Below are positions 23,201-35,700 of a DNA stretch of 64,000 nucleotides, piece after piece. Position 1 is the stretch's first letter, and each line of letters starts with the position of its first letter. A model generated the notes under the pieces. That model ran no database searches and was not told where the DNA came from. It worked only from the letters and a program-made list of their open reading frames with translations. A program made the position numbers and the translations under genes. Source of the stretch: Phoenix dactylifera (Eukaryota; Streptophyta; Magnoliopsida; Arecales; Arecaceae); contig NC_052397.1 of the NCBI RefSeq assembly GCF_009389715.1, positions 11,853,595 to 11,917,594 on the forward strand, given 5' to 3'.

Positions 23201-26021
23201 TGGCTCACTTTGATTGCAATACCAGTTTACTGCCAGACAAGATTTATCCCAATAACATCTTTGGCTAGTTCTGGGGCTTGAGTTTTATAGCTGATCCATT
23301 TGACTGTTAGAGACTGTGTCAAGCTAGCCATGGCCTGATTAGTGTATATCTACATACATTTAGATTGATAACTTAAAGAACTATGAAGCATTAAGTTAGC
23401 AGTGTCAACAAGTTGAGCTGAGCAAAGTTTTGCCCAACTAGAGTTTTAGTTGAAATCCTAAGAGTTGTGATTTTCTTGCATCAACTCTTGAAGATTTTCC
23501 TTGATTCAAGTTCAACTTGGTTTGGATTATATTGGCTTTTGGCTGGGTGCAGCAATGTACATCTAAGATTTAGCGTACTTGGTCCCAATTCTGGATGAAA
23601 TATGTTCTGAAGCCAATGAGCTGGTATTGTCATTTCCCAGGCCTTCCACCACCAATTTAGGGTCACCTGTAGAACGTTCCTTTTAGCTGAGAAGGATTGA
23701 TAAAAGGTTTACCAAGACTACTGGTCAACTTGATAGCAATCCTGTAAGAATGGTTCCAATTTCTTGGCCAAGGCAACTTTGGACACAAGTGGCCTTTAGT
23801 TACGAGAAGTTGGAACAGTGTGGTAATGGATAGGTGTGGGTATAGGAAAGTAGATCTCTTAAAAAAATAATTAGAATGCGTAAACACTTAGGAAACAGGT
23901 CTGGAGATGAGCTTCCTGAGTGGATGTGATATCCTAAGTTGAAGTCTCTAGTTACCAAGGGCAGGCTTGTCTTAAAACCTAGAAAACCAATTGGCAGGCA
24001 GAGACCTGCATTATTGGAAGAGATTGCTTATGCAATCTGCGAGCAGCCCTCTAAATTTTCTTAAAGTTGGGGACTTTTTAGTTGAAGAGGGTTCTTGAAA
24101 CATTAGCCTAGAGCCAGCTTGAGACATCAGTCTCCTCCATAATGTGATGCCATTGGATATAATCAATTTTATATTAGTTTCTAGGCATATGAAATGTCTA
24201 GGTTGTTACAAAATAAATACTAGGTTTTAACTCACTGGGTATGCATCTGTCATATCTAGATAAAATACAAATTGATGTGAGCCTATATTTTGCCTAGTCT
24301 ATAAGCTGATTCAGGCTATTTTTAACCAAGCCTGATTTAAGCTTGTTTTTCAGGTTATGAGCCCAACATCTGAGTTCCAGTCTTGAGCTCACAATAAGCC
24401 AAGCTAACTTGATTCTTTGTTGTCCCCTATAGTTGATGGACGTACATAAAAATAATCCCGAAGAGAGAACTCAGAAGTAGCCTTTTGGTAGTTAGACCAA
24501 CTGACTTTTTAAGTCAAATACCTTTTGTTCAATACCTTTAGTTCTTTCAGTCCAAGGAGAAGCTTGGGCTCACTAACAACTCAAAATAGATATGTCTTTC
24601 TTCATTTTTGCAACTTAACACAAGCTTACTATGTTTCAGATTTTGATTGCTAGTTGAGAATACTGCTTGCCTCATGTAAAAGCTGCCTTTTGGTTCTGCA
24701 TTAACATGGCAAAAATATTGTATGTGCGCTTCACAGTGTGCGAGCACAATAGAAATATTCCTCAAGCGCAATGAGTATGGAAGGGTCTTGCAGGAAGTTG
24801 GCATTGGCATGACGCCGCCATCTGGTCATCATATGCAGTTTGGCATTTGTGTGTTGTTAAAACTTTATGCCTAAAGTTTGTTGAACCATGCGGACTGGCT
24901 GGTTCAGGGTGTACTGAACCGGACGCATCGGTGCTAAACGTTGTTCAGTCCATCAGAAACAGAGGGGGAGAAGAGGAGAGAGAGAAAAAGAGAGAGGGAA
25001 GGGGGGGAGAGGAGAGGATGGAGGAAGAGAGAGGGCTTGAAAGCCCTCATCTCGTTGGCCTAGGTCGCCCCTGTTTCGAAAGGAAACAGGAGAGGGGATC
25101 CATATTTGTTTTGTCATTTCTGAATTCTCTCCAATCCCCGACTCTCCCTATCTTGGTATGCCTCTAGAACGGCACAGCTACGAATTCATACCGTGTCGAA
25201 CCAATCGCTGGCCGGTGATGCCCTTTGGTACTAGTTCGGCGAAACCCTGCAACTTTATATATATACAGGACACTGTTCTCTTAAATGAGGTTTTGATGCG
25301 AAACAGTTTATTTATTTGTTTTGAGATAAGTTTTTTTGAAGGAAACTCTGCCATAGTTATTTAAAAAGACATTCCTAAATCAGGGTAGCAACCCCCCCTT
25401 CCCCTCTTCCACCTTCTATGTGTTGAATGTGAAATTATTATGACCTCCTGTTCTCAAAGCTTATAATTTACCTAGTGTAGTAGTACATCTTCATCCCAAA
25501 TGCTGGAACTCTTAAAACTAGGCAATCATAATGTTATTATTATCAGGTTTCTACGTTATACTTTATTTGGAAAAAAATATCTGACCGAAGGTGTTTATCA
25601 GTGAACCATATGTGGTTTTGCAGGATATTAATGAGGAATGGATATCTGACAAAACACGATTTTGTTATGATGGCCTCAAGAGGCAAAGATTAAATGACCT
25701 ATGATTCGTGGCCTGATGACGATTTTAAGTCAGTTACTTGGCATGATGCCCTTGCGTGGTTGCTGAGGTTGCACATCAAGTTAAACCTGAGGAAATTGTT
25801 GGGATTGCTGGGTCAGCTTTCTGATGCTGAATCAATGATGGCACTGAAAGATTTCTTGAACAAAATGGGGTTCAGATAATATATTATGCGAAGGGAATGC
25901 TAAGTTCCTCAAGCAGACCTGCGCCCTGGTTATCTTCTGAACACAAATATTGCTGGTCTTGAAAAGGCAGATTGTTTCCTTTGGTTGGTTCTCAGGTTTG
26001 TACATTTGACTAAAGCTCTCT

Positions 26022-26069
<48 letters not shown>

Positions 26070-29000
26070 CGCGCTGGCGTTGCACCTTTCTTCATATTGT
26101 TACTGGTTGCCATTATAGTCTACCATACTTTTTCTTTTCATGAAACAATAAATTTTCAAGATGTGTTTTAGCTAAATGGACCCTGGACCATATATTAGAA
26201 GTCCTCTGCGGAAAATGAAATGGGGCCTCGATCCACATTATAGAGTTCCTTTTCTCTGCAGAAAAAAGAGAAAAGAAGTCAATAGAATATACTGAATTTA
26301 TAATTGTTTATCGGATGCCTTTGTGTCCTTTTCAACTGTTCTTGCTTTCTAGGAGCATATGAGATGACAATTGTAGCCCTTATGTTAATAACTTTAAAAA
26401 ATGTAATAATTAATGTAGCTTATATGTAGAAAGAGAGATCCTGACATTTCAAGATGTATTTATGCTTATCCTACTTTAATCAAAGCCAATTTAGATGATG
26501 CTAAATCTCTGGACCATATGTGGAAAAAATTCAGAGATTTACTTTTTGGTTTCAACATGTTCTTTCTGTGTAGCATGCTCATTTTAAAAAAATGTGCTAA
26601 TAGAAAATTACAACTTAATTGGAAGCAGCTCACTGCTATGTGAACTTTTAACTGTCAAAGAGATCTACAAAATGAAAACGCAGTCTCTAACAGGTTGATA
26701 ATTGATATTTTTAGTAGCAGTATATTGACTATTAAGAATTGAATCATGGTTGCTATGACCAGGTAAAAAATATATAGGAAGACTGGACCATGTGGTGTTT
26801 AATCTGTCCTTCTGCCAGTTCTATCTGATTTTACAATCAATTTTTGTGCTTAGTTGTGTAGAGCTAAAGATATAGCCGTATGCCATATCTTCACACAAGC
26901 ATGTATTGTTAAAATTACTGATTTTAACAATGGTATCACCACACAATTGTTTTTTCAGAAATATACTGCTGAAAAATCAAAATTTTAGCACCATATTTTG
27001 TTGTATTTATCATATTGAGAGGACTTGCTACTTACGAGAGTGAGCATTGGTGCAGTGGTAAGGTTGGCTCAATTGGCGACCCAGGTGTCAGGTTTCGAAA
27101 TATGAAACAGCCTCTTCGCACATGTGGGAGTAAGGTTGTATGCATCTGATCCTCCCCAGGTCCCACAATGGCGGGAGCCTTGTGCACTAGGCCACCCTGC
27201 TGAGAAGTCTTGTTGCTTATGTTGTGGTGTAAATACATCAGAGTAAATCATTGCTTATTCTGCAAGTAAAGCAAATTTTGTGTCACAACAAAAGAATACT
27301 TAGGAAAACCAGCTCACAGATAAAGTGATAAAAACAAGTTTTCATGTTGCAGCATAAACTTTGATTAGTTAGTTGCCACACAATAGATATTCTGGAAGCA
27401 CCACCTATCATATTTCTCACCACATTTTATGCACGAACATCATAGATCCTGAAACTTTGTTCAACTTAAAGAAACAAATATGCCCTGAATAATGAGCCTG
27501 TAGATGGACAGCTAACATGAATTATGCAGGAATGGAGGACTATACCCCCCTAGCAATGATCTGTTTAACATAGTTGGATAATATATGGCACGCCAAATCT
27601 CCCTGAGAATAAAAACAGATCCTGATAGGTAAAATTGTGATTGCTTAGGTTCCATTTCTGATCAACAAATAAGACTCTGAAACTAAATTTGATCGAAACC
27701 TTGGACTACTTATCTGGGCTACTATCTATTTGTCCTTTCATTTACAATCAGTTTTAACCTTGGGTTTTTATGAAAAAATTGAAAGGAAGAATCACTAGAA
27801 TTCTATATTGTTATTCACATAATAACAACTTCATGATCCATAAAGAGTTAACACCATGATTCATGGAAGAATTAAGTGCAATCATGCTATATACTACATG
27901 CATGAAAGAAATTTGAAGGGTTAAAAAAGTGTTATATTTGTGGATCAAGGCCACGTCCTGCAAACAGAATTCCATGTCAGAACATCTAGATTTGCATTTT
28001 ATCCTTTTGCTCTTGAATTAAGAGGCATAGGTTTGCAAGAAAGGTGTGCTAGACACATCAGCCAACCGTCTACCAAATATGTCCACTTTGTATTAGTCGG
28101 ACCCAAATATATTTGCTTCTCCCATTCTATTTATATCCATGCCCTTTTTTATACAGATGTCTAATTCATATATCTGATCCATAGCTGCTTTTTATACATT
28201 GCTGTTGTTCGTGAAATCTATTTTTCATTATCTTTCTATATTACCTTTTCTATCAGTGGCTATTTTTATATACTACCAATCAAGTAATCTAGGACCTTTA
28301 AAGCAATCACTTGAAAATACCATCCAAGCCCATAATAGCCTCTTAGCATTGACTTAGAATTGTATGCCACGCATGATTAATCAAGCTGGAATGTCTATTT
28401 TATGCTGTTTCTAATTTCTTTTGTTTCTATTTTTCTTTCTATTGTTCTTTCCCACTGAACTCTGTACTATGATGTCTATAGTTTTCATATTGTGTTGTGA
28501 TTATTACCCTATTCTGTAACTCATAATCAGTGAAATGTAATATTTTTCATGGAAAAAATTAATTAACTTTTTTTTTTTTTTTTGTTTAAATGGCAGCCAA
28601 GAGTAGAAGCTCCCATGGTAAATGCTAGAATACAGAAGACAGTTCGAGCGACTCAAGCAAAGGTGGCATACATCGGTCCCCAGTCAGATTTCAATTACGA
28701 CCACCAGCATCTGGGTACAGGCCCCCAAACCCTTCTTGAGATTGCTGAGGGCCGTCATCCTTTCTGCTCGACTCTCCTGTCTGCAAAGAACCCTGCCATT
28801 ATTGTTGGGGCTGGATTGTTTGGACGGAAGGACAAAGATGCCATTTTTTCTGCTGTTGAGACCATAGCAAAGCTTGGTAAAGTCACGAGACCTGACAGGA
28901 ATGGCCTCAGTGTCCTACTCCTCAATGCTGCTCAAGCCGCTGCTCTTGACCTTGGCCTTCTATCCAATCCCACCAGCAGCATACAGTCTGCAAAGTTCCT

Positions 29001-29501
29001 CTATCTTATGGGAGCTGATGATGTGAGCTTAGAAAAGCTTCCAGATGATGCATTTGTTGTTTATCAGGGGCACCATGGTGACAAAAGTGTTTATCGAGCC
29101 AATGTCATTTTCCCTTCTGTGGCATTCAGTGAGAAGGAAGCCACATATGAGAACACCGAAGGTTGCTCGCAGTTGACGGTCCCAGCAGTCCCCACGGTTG
29201 GTGATGCAAGGGATGATTGGAAGATCATTCGAGCACTTTCGGAGGTGGCTGGGGGTCCGGCTGCCTTATGATACCCTCGATGCTGTAAGGGCTCGCATAA
29301 GGAATGGTGGCCCCCAATCTACTGCATGTGGATGAGAGGGAGCAACCAACAGTTTCTGCAGCACTGGAAGCCAGAGTTCCACCCAACTGTTGAGCTTAGC
29401 TCCATTTGGTAACTGCTGTGGAGAACTTCTACATGACGGATTCAATAACTCGAGCTTCAAAGATTATGGCACAGTGCAGTTCAATGCTGTTGAAGAAGTG
29501 A
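17259..29501 (+). CDS. NDUFS1: NADH dehydrogenase [ubiquinone] iron-sulfur protein 1 (complex I 75-kDa subunit), reading frame interrupted
   Basis: Five coding exons: 17259-17688, 17771-18017, 21932-22228, 25624-25995 and 28597-29501, all with GT-AG borders. The Arg-rich N-terminus ([16 protein letters not shown]) fits a mitochondrial presequence. The ferredoxin domain has 2Fe-2S ligands C109, C120, C123 and C137. H169, C173, C176 and C182 match cluster N5; C221, C224, C227 and C271 match N4. The rest is the molybdopterin-oxidoreductase-like domain. The product carries electrons in the complex I matrix arm. Exons 1 and 2 are clean. Exon 3 has a 2-bp excess near 22204. Exon 4 has frame changes near 25698, 25711, 25755, 25810, 25871 and 25981. 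Exon 5 has extra bases near 29252, 29302, 29384, 29405 and 29411. Outside these points the protein is well conserved with no stray nonsense substitutions. It is either a young pseudogene or a functional gene in badly polished sequence. Confidence 0.93.
18018..21931 (+). other. NDUFS1: NDUFS1 intron 2 (3.9 kb)
   Basis: AT-rich non-coding sequence with GT at 18018 and AG at 21930-21931. Apart from the degenerate trinucleotide tract at 20495-20890 no recognisable gene or element was seen. Confidence 0.8.
20495..20890. repeat. Degenerate GGT/GAT/GGC trinucleotide-like tract
   Basis: Imperfect repeats of ggtggtgg, gatggc and gcagtgg words over about 400 bp inside NDUFS1 intron 2. The low-complexity His/Pro-rich and Gly/Met-rich open frames across it are artefacts. 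Confidence 0.75.
24880..25245. repeat. Fold-back repeat, copy in NDUFS1 intron 3
   Basis: GA-rich left arm (24957-25035), central palindrome-like ctgtttcgaaaggaaacag near 25067-25090, CT-rich right side, and outer segments rich in gaaccgg, ataccg and gtcgaacc words. Same plan as 47330-48010. Non-coding. Confidence 0.5.
26015..26068. repeat. (CT)n microsatellite
   Basis: Almost pure ct dinucleotides just inside NDUFS1 intron 4, 20 bp after exon 4. Confidence 0.95.
27036..27205 (+). mobile_element. Au-type SINE (tRNA-derived) in NDUFS1 intron 4
   Basis: Contains an A-box-like ggtgcagtggtaaggttg and a B-box-like ggtttcgaaat. Family words follow: gaaacagcctcttcgcac, gtaaggttgtatgc and cgggagccttgtgcac. 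This matches the plant Au SINE layout as I know it. A clear target duplication was not identified. Confidence 0.75.
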
Positions 29502-30160
29502 TGTTTTTGGAGTCACTGCCACTAGAGCTGCGCTTATGTTTCCAGACATCAGATGCTTACTTCAATTTATGTTAGTGAATTCTTATAAACCCGCACTTCC
29601 AGCTGCCTTACCCATTGGTGCTTATAAAAGCAGCCAAACTAAACTATTTTTTTTGTTTTTTTGCTTGTTTTGCAATGTAAGAAAGGCGGAGCCACTTAAT
29701 AAGCAAAAGGCTATTTTTGAGGCATGATCCTCAGCAGTCAGAACCTGTGATTTATTGTGTTATTTTCTTTGTTGGCTTATCTTTCGTAAACATGGAAGAA
29801 CTATAGCTCTTATATCTATGAATCTATTTCTTTGTAAAGAATTGCAGATTTTGAGCAAAGGACCTGATGTTGTTGAACTCAATTACATATATTATGGAAT
29901 TTAGCATTTAGCCTGCGTTCGACACTGTCCTCACTCATCTGAGGTCTTGCTCTGTTTGCCTGCCTGGAGCCATGACCTGAGGGCTGTCGAAATTTAGGAG
30001 CTGAAGCCAGAACCGAGTGCTGGCTTGGCTCTTAATCTTGCAACCTTGGATGAGCTATAGAGACCGCTATTCTTGGAAGATGGGTCTGAAAAGTGTGATG
30101 CCTTGGCCCGTTTATCTTGGGCTGCCTCGACAACTATCTAGACTCTGCTATGTTTGGGTT
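29502..30160 (+). other. NDUFS1 3' UTR and flank
   Basis: Starts directly after the TGA. T-rich with several weak poly(A)-signal-like words. No second gene seen before the gap. Confidence 0.5.
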
Positions 30161-30260
30161 NNNNNNNNNNNNNNNNNNNNNNNNNNNNNNNNNNNNNNNN
30201 NNNNNNNNNNNNNNNNNNNNNNNNNNNNNNNNNNNNNNNNNNNNNNNNNNNNNNNNNNNN
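30161..30260. other. Assembly gap of exactly 100 N
   Basis: A run of 100 N, a conventional placeholder for a gap of unknown size. Confidence 0.99.
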
Positions 30261-30289
30261 AGTGAACACCCTATTAAAAAAAAAAAAAT

Positions 30290-30480
30290 TCCCGTAACAC
30301 TGTTCATATAAATAGTGTTTTCACGTAACACTATTCATATGAACAGTGTTTTCACGTAACACTATTCATATGAACAGTGTTTTCACGGAACACTGTTGTT
30401 TCATCTCGGAACACTGTTCATATGAACAGTGATTTCAGCATGAACAGTAACTTGAGGAATAAATAGTATTTTCAGCTATC
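30290..30480. repeat. Tandem 31-bp palindromic repeats
   Basis: Repeated units of gtaacactattcatatgaac followed by agtgttttcac, each a near-perfect inverted repeat around ttcatatgaa. About three good copies and several decayed ones, immediately right of the gap. Confidence 0.85.
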
Positions 30481-30830
30481 TTCATAGGAGTGGAGGTTAA
30501 AAAGGTCTTTTTCTTTGTGATGAAGTGAGAGTGGGAATCTCTATTCCGAAAGAGTGTGTGTGCTAATCCGGAAAGGAGGGAATGCGATGATCACTAGGAG
30601 ATCGCATGCGGGCTCGGATGTTTGGGTACACATGTACTCGATCAGATCATAGCAAGATTGGGCCCGCGCGGTTTGGGGCCATGATGCATCCCTCTAATCC
30701 CTACCAAATGCGCATTTAGACTTTAATTTATACTAACATGTGCCAAACAAAAATATAGTATTAACTTAGTGATTTTATCGTTATATGTTAGCAGTAATAC
30801 TAATTTAAGCAGCATGTAGATCGCACTTTT

Positions 30831-31100
30831 GTGCTCTCATCACTGAGTTCGGAGCTAACTGCGCCGGGACGAGCTGGTACTCGGCCAGTAAGTCGCTCAC
30901 GAACTCATGGGCAGGAAAACGCAGGCCCGCCCAAAGTGTCTCGCGGTAGACCGCGATCCGACCTGGGGGCGGCTGCGTCACCCTGTCTTCCGGCCCTGCG
31001 GTTTCAAGGCGAAACCCGGGCTGGAAGAAGAAGCGGGAGCGGATTAACTCCAGCTCCTCTCCCGACAGACTCGACCCAACCTCTTCGGGACTGGAACCCA
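30831..31100 (-). pseudogene. 5' fragment of the antisense Tat gene
   Basis: ATG at 31100 (minus). About 85 residues align with the first copy's N-terminus: PPPGRIAVYRETLWAGLRFP here against PPVGRIGVHSESLWAGLRFP there, then LVPAQLAPN. Homology breaks near 30840, within exon 1. Confidence 0.8.
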
Positions 31101-31320
31101 TTCTCACGGAAGAGTGGAGCAAAAATTAAGAGTAGAAAATGGAAGCTGACGAGGAGGAAAAAAGAGGAAACCCTAGTGAAAACAGGAAGAAAACCTACTG
31201 GACATTGCCGGAAATCGCTCCGGGCACCACCAGCAAGATTCAGCTGAGGGAGGAAGCAGGGGGGAAAGACGACGAAAATAAGAGGCAGCCAAGCAAGACC
31301 TTTAGGGCAGACTCGTGGGG

Positions 31321-31393
31321 TTTATATGGACCCCCCTGACGGCCCAGATCGACGGGGTCGGTTCTCATCCCCCCGACCGAGTTGCGCCACGTG
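31321..31393 (-). promoter_or_regulatory. Candidate antisense promoter of the second Tat copy
   Basis: CATATAAA on the minus strand at 31328-31321, 221 bp before the ATG. CACGTG at 31388-31393, 60 bp upstream of the TATA box, followed by a tcgacct word like the tcggcct of copy 1. Confidence 0.55.
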
Positions 31394-31949
31394 TCGACCT
31401 CGGAAGCCGAGGCACCGTATTCACTCCGGTTTAATAAATCGGATACGAAATCGAAGCGTTGTCCCATCGGATCTCGGGGCCTCATCATGGGTCCACAGAA
31501 TCAAATCGTCCTGAGGAACGAGCGGACGTAACCCCCGCTCCCCTCGTTTAATAAGATCTGGGACACGTGGAGCCCCGATGAGGCCTCCACTTCTTCGGAA
31601 TTATGATCTAGTAACATGAAATCGAAAGCGTCCGACCTCGGGTCGCGCCAAACCCCGTAACGGCACACTCATTAATGAGCCAGAAGCGTCGATTACGGAA
31701 TCGAGACATCGCCTCGACGAGCTCGAGGTCCCCCCTCATTAATCCGCCGTAAAATGATCTTGGCGATTCAAGAAGCATGATGATACGAGCCCCATCATTA
31801 GCTCACCGAATAAAGCAGCCTCGAGACGAGGGCGCATATCTCACCATGAAGACTCCGGAAAGCACAAGGGGGCGGGCGAGACCTTCCCCCCAACCTTAGT
31901 GACAGATTTTACTTCCCACGTCCGAGCCCCACAAGCCGCTCGAACTCGG

Positions 31950-31963
31950 AAGTCGGGGGGTAG
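31950..31963 (+). promoter_or_regulatory. Polypurine tract of the second Tat copy
   Basis: aagtcggggggtag before the LTR, identical to the core of the tract at 4553-4568. Confidence 0.75.
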
Positions 31964-32757
31964 TGTTGGGGGGAATAAAGTTTCCCCCCAAATGACATAA
32001 ATGCCCCAGAGAAGCCGTACAACCTCCGACCCCGGACAGCAGAAGTCGGCGTCCGACCTCGGAACGCTCGGCCACGAGACGACCGACCCCGAGACCTCCG
32101 ACCTAAGAGAAACCCCGATGTCCGAGGACCGTACTCTAACATCCCTCCGGCATTTATTGCGCATGGCCGCTGTAATTTTCCGGCACACTCAACAATAAAT
32201 GCGGATCTCCGGCTTACTCCACCATTAATGCGGATCTCCGGCTTACTCCACCATTAATGCGGATCTCCGGCTTACTCCATAATAAATGCGCGTAGCTCCT
32301 GACATCTACGGATCCCCAGCTCTCCACGGCAAATCGACCCAGCAGGGTCTAGTCGACTATGATAAGTCTCTGATCTCGGCCATACCGCCAACATCAGTGC
32401 AATGATTCGCCTGACCGAGCACCGACCTGAACAACATGCCGAGCCATACTACGACCTCTCCCTGTTACATCACAGGTAAACCGACCCCCGCATATAAAAG
32501 GGAGCCTTGGCCTCTCAAGAGGGAGGGAACATTGGTACCCCAAAAATTCACTGTTTATCTTCCTTCTCCATACTATTTGCCCCCCTCACTGACTTGACCG
32601 TCGGAGGGCCGGCGCTGGAAAACCCGGCCACCGGTTCGTGTGCAGGCACCCAGACAGAGGACGCCGCCCGCCGACGGACCACCGCCCCGCCGTGAGAACT
32701 CACATCCGCTCCCTCTCTTCGACCGAAGATTGCCCCCGGGTCCAATTTCCAGCAACA
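31964..32757 (+). repeat. LTR of the second Tat copy (794 bp)
   Basis: Starts tgttgggg and ends ccagcaaca; TATAAA at 32493-32498. A 29-bp unit (cggatctccggcttactcc plus ten bases) is repeated three times at about 32200-32288. Shorter than the 1157-bp LTR and diverged in U3. Confidence 0.82.
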
Positions 32758-35700
32758 GTAGGCACTAATTGTTGGGACGAAGGCTGCACTTACTTATTTT
32801 GCTTTTGTTTTTGATATAATTTTTGGTTGGACTAGATTCATTATTGAGTTGGTGGATCAAACTAATTATAAAGCAACATGCACAAATACACGTGTATCAC
32901 GCTTTTTTTTCTTTTCATCTGTCATTGTGCATGTTGCTTTGCAGTTAGATTGGTCCACCAGTTGGGCAGTAGATCTAGTCCACTAGCTGGGCATGTTTAT
33001 TTTAACTCAATAAAAATAGACATGCAACAAAAAATAATTAAAAAATTTATACATACTAATGGTAAATTTGTGATGGTATATTTGCAAAAAAAAAAATATA
33101 TAGCTTATAGGATATACATGTAAAATAATAAATTTATAATACAATATATGCAATTTCAAATATTTATGATGGCATATATATTAAAAAGAATAATGTATAA
33201 AGATGCCGATGTAAATAGTAATTTTATAAATATATGTATACATATGGTTGTAAAAAACTCTTTTGTATTTCAATCCGAATCAAGCCGACCGATAAGCCCA
33301 GGCTGTTGGTTCCTTTCAGCTTTTGAAATAAAAATAATTACTTATGTAAAAAAATAAGTACCAATGCCCATCCCCAGCCAATTGCAATACTTTGGAGCGG
33401 TTAACTTCTCTCAGCTTTTTTTTTCTTTTATTCCTGTCAGTACTTGAGAGTGCTTTCACGTGACTTGCTGTGACGTTGTGAACAGCTAATCAGTACCGTA
33501 CCCAAGCTGTGCTGCTGACACGATACCCATATCCGTCCCCACGGAACAGCAACTATGATTTGACTTCCTTGCGATCAAGAACGAGGCCTATGACGCCAAG
33601 CATACCCAATCAAGTACGTGGGACCCACTATGAAATGAGATACACCGAAGGAATCCTATTCATGGCACGACATCTGATCCTTTCCGACCCCGTCTCGGTA
33701 CCACGAATCTTAGTACGTGGGGCCCGATATCATCTTCCATGCAAGTCCCCACCAGCCTAAAGTATTAGAATTCGGTGCATAAGACTTCCGGTTGGCTGTC
33801 CCTGGCCGACCTCCAATGAGGACCCTTTACGTGGTCAAGAAGCTGTCCTCTCATGTCAATTTGCAAAGAGTAGTGCATGAGGTGGTAACCAACCTAAGAA
33901 TCCATTGACTTTGACTAAGAAGCCGACGACACTTTCTTCTCTCTAAGGAATCTTAGATTAATACACAATATGTCTAATTATTTATTGTCCAAAAAAGTTG
34001 ATAGATTATTATATTATATCTTGACATTTCTAAGGTTCAATTATCTCTAAATTTAAACCAAGTTTCTTGACCGTTGGCAGACAAAAGTGTAATCCATTTG
34101 CAAAGAGATCGAGTGCGTATTGATGCCTAATGCTCCTGTGGACTGGGTCCAAAAGTTTTTTTTAAAAATAAGATGCAAAGCAGACGCAGTATTTCTAGCT
34201 ATCCAAGAAATATTCTTCAAGAAAAGTCCTCTCCTGGCTTCCAATACGAACAGGGCTTTTTAGCAAGAAGGATATTATATGGACTCCAACACAAATTCGA
34301 ATATCCATGCCATTTGAAATCATTGGATGGAGCACTTATCACTATTTGAATTCTCTTAGAATGGAGCCCGAGCCAAAGATGAAGACCTAAAGATCTAATG
34401 ATAGGCTGCTTACTATCAAAAGTTATCAGACAGTTAACTAATTATCATTTGAAGTTTCCGATGACAGCCATCTCACTATCGAAATTAAAGATATTTCTTT
34501 TAGAAGCATTTTTTTTAACTAAGATTGCTTAATTTGGATGCTTTAAGACTCTAATTGTTGAGTTTTGTTCTAGTTGCATGAAGCATCTGAGTTTTCTTTG
34601 ATAAAGGGGGCTTAGAACCCATAAATACCCTTTATTTATTCTTATCAATCATTGAAGCATTGCTCAATTTTTACTTAAGATTCTTCTAAAATTCTTGAGT
34701 GGTGAGAGGCTACTTGAGACCCAACAATACAAAGGCACGATTTGAAAGAAGGCCTTGGTGGGATGCTAGAGTTTTTTTGCCATGGTCCCATGAAGTTTAG
34801 AGGTGTGAGGTTGATAATCTAGTAGGGAGATAAGATATGAGGTCTTCTAGTTTCTTTAGCTTAGGTCCATTTTTTAATCCATTAGCCTTATTTACTTCCT
34901 TTAGTTCTAGTTATTAGTTTAAGTTTGTTTCTAGTTTATTTTTCTACTTCTAGTTCTAGTTTATGTTGTAGCACTTTAATCTCGCATGAGATAAGAAATC
35001 CTATAAGTTTCCTTATCAGATTTGGTCTCAAAGCTTGCTCTTTCCTTTTCCTTTCAATTTAAGATTTAAAGAAGTAAAAAAAGAGAGAAAAAACCAAAAA
35101 AGTTTTCTTCAACTCCATTTTCAAATCCAATTCCATTAGATTTAGTAGCAGAGCTGCTTAGGTTTGGAGTTTTTCTTATTATTACTACTTTTTCTTTAAA
35201 TCTTTGATTGTGATGCATGCATTCATAAAATAGGAATCTGAAATCTTTTTCAAACTTCTACTTTGCTTCAAAGTCTTACTTTGATTTCAAATTTTAGCTA
35301 CTTTCAAAGTCCTACTTGCTCTAAGATTGTCTTAAATTTTAATTAAATTCGAGTTTTCTAGTAGAAATAAAGTGTACTACATAGAGTTGGACTCTAGATC
35401 TTAATTGTTGATTTAGTTCACTAGATGAATTAAGTCTCAATTGATTGATCAAGTTTCTTCTTCTAACAGAGGTTTAGTATTGTCAGGATTAGTTAGTATC
35501 AACTGCTACTAAATTAACTTCATGAGAGATTTCTTCCTAACGGAAGAGAGTTGTTAGGCAGCTCCTCCTTTGATTGTTACTTTACTGCTATTGAGAGTGT
35601 GAGGATAATCAATATTTTTTTTATCATGTCTAAATTATAGTAGGCCATGATTCTATCAGGTTTAACCTAGTAGTATCTATCCTCACTCCTCAATCACTTG

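Larger units (their letters stand above)
30840..32757 (+). mobile_element. Truncated second Tat-lineage element (3' end only)
   Basis: Holds the start of the antisense gene, its candidate promoter, the purine tract and one LTR, in the same order as 3780-5725. Homology to the first copy stops abruptly near 30840, so all of the element upstream is missing. The copy is diverged from the first. Confidence 0.8.

Noticed and set aside
27032..27238. 68-codon minus-strand frame
   Set aside because: Coincides exactly with the SINE.
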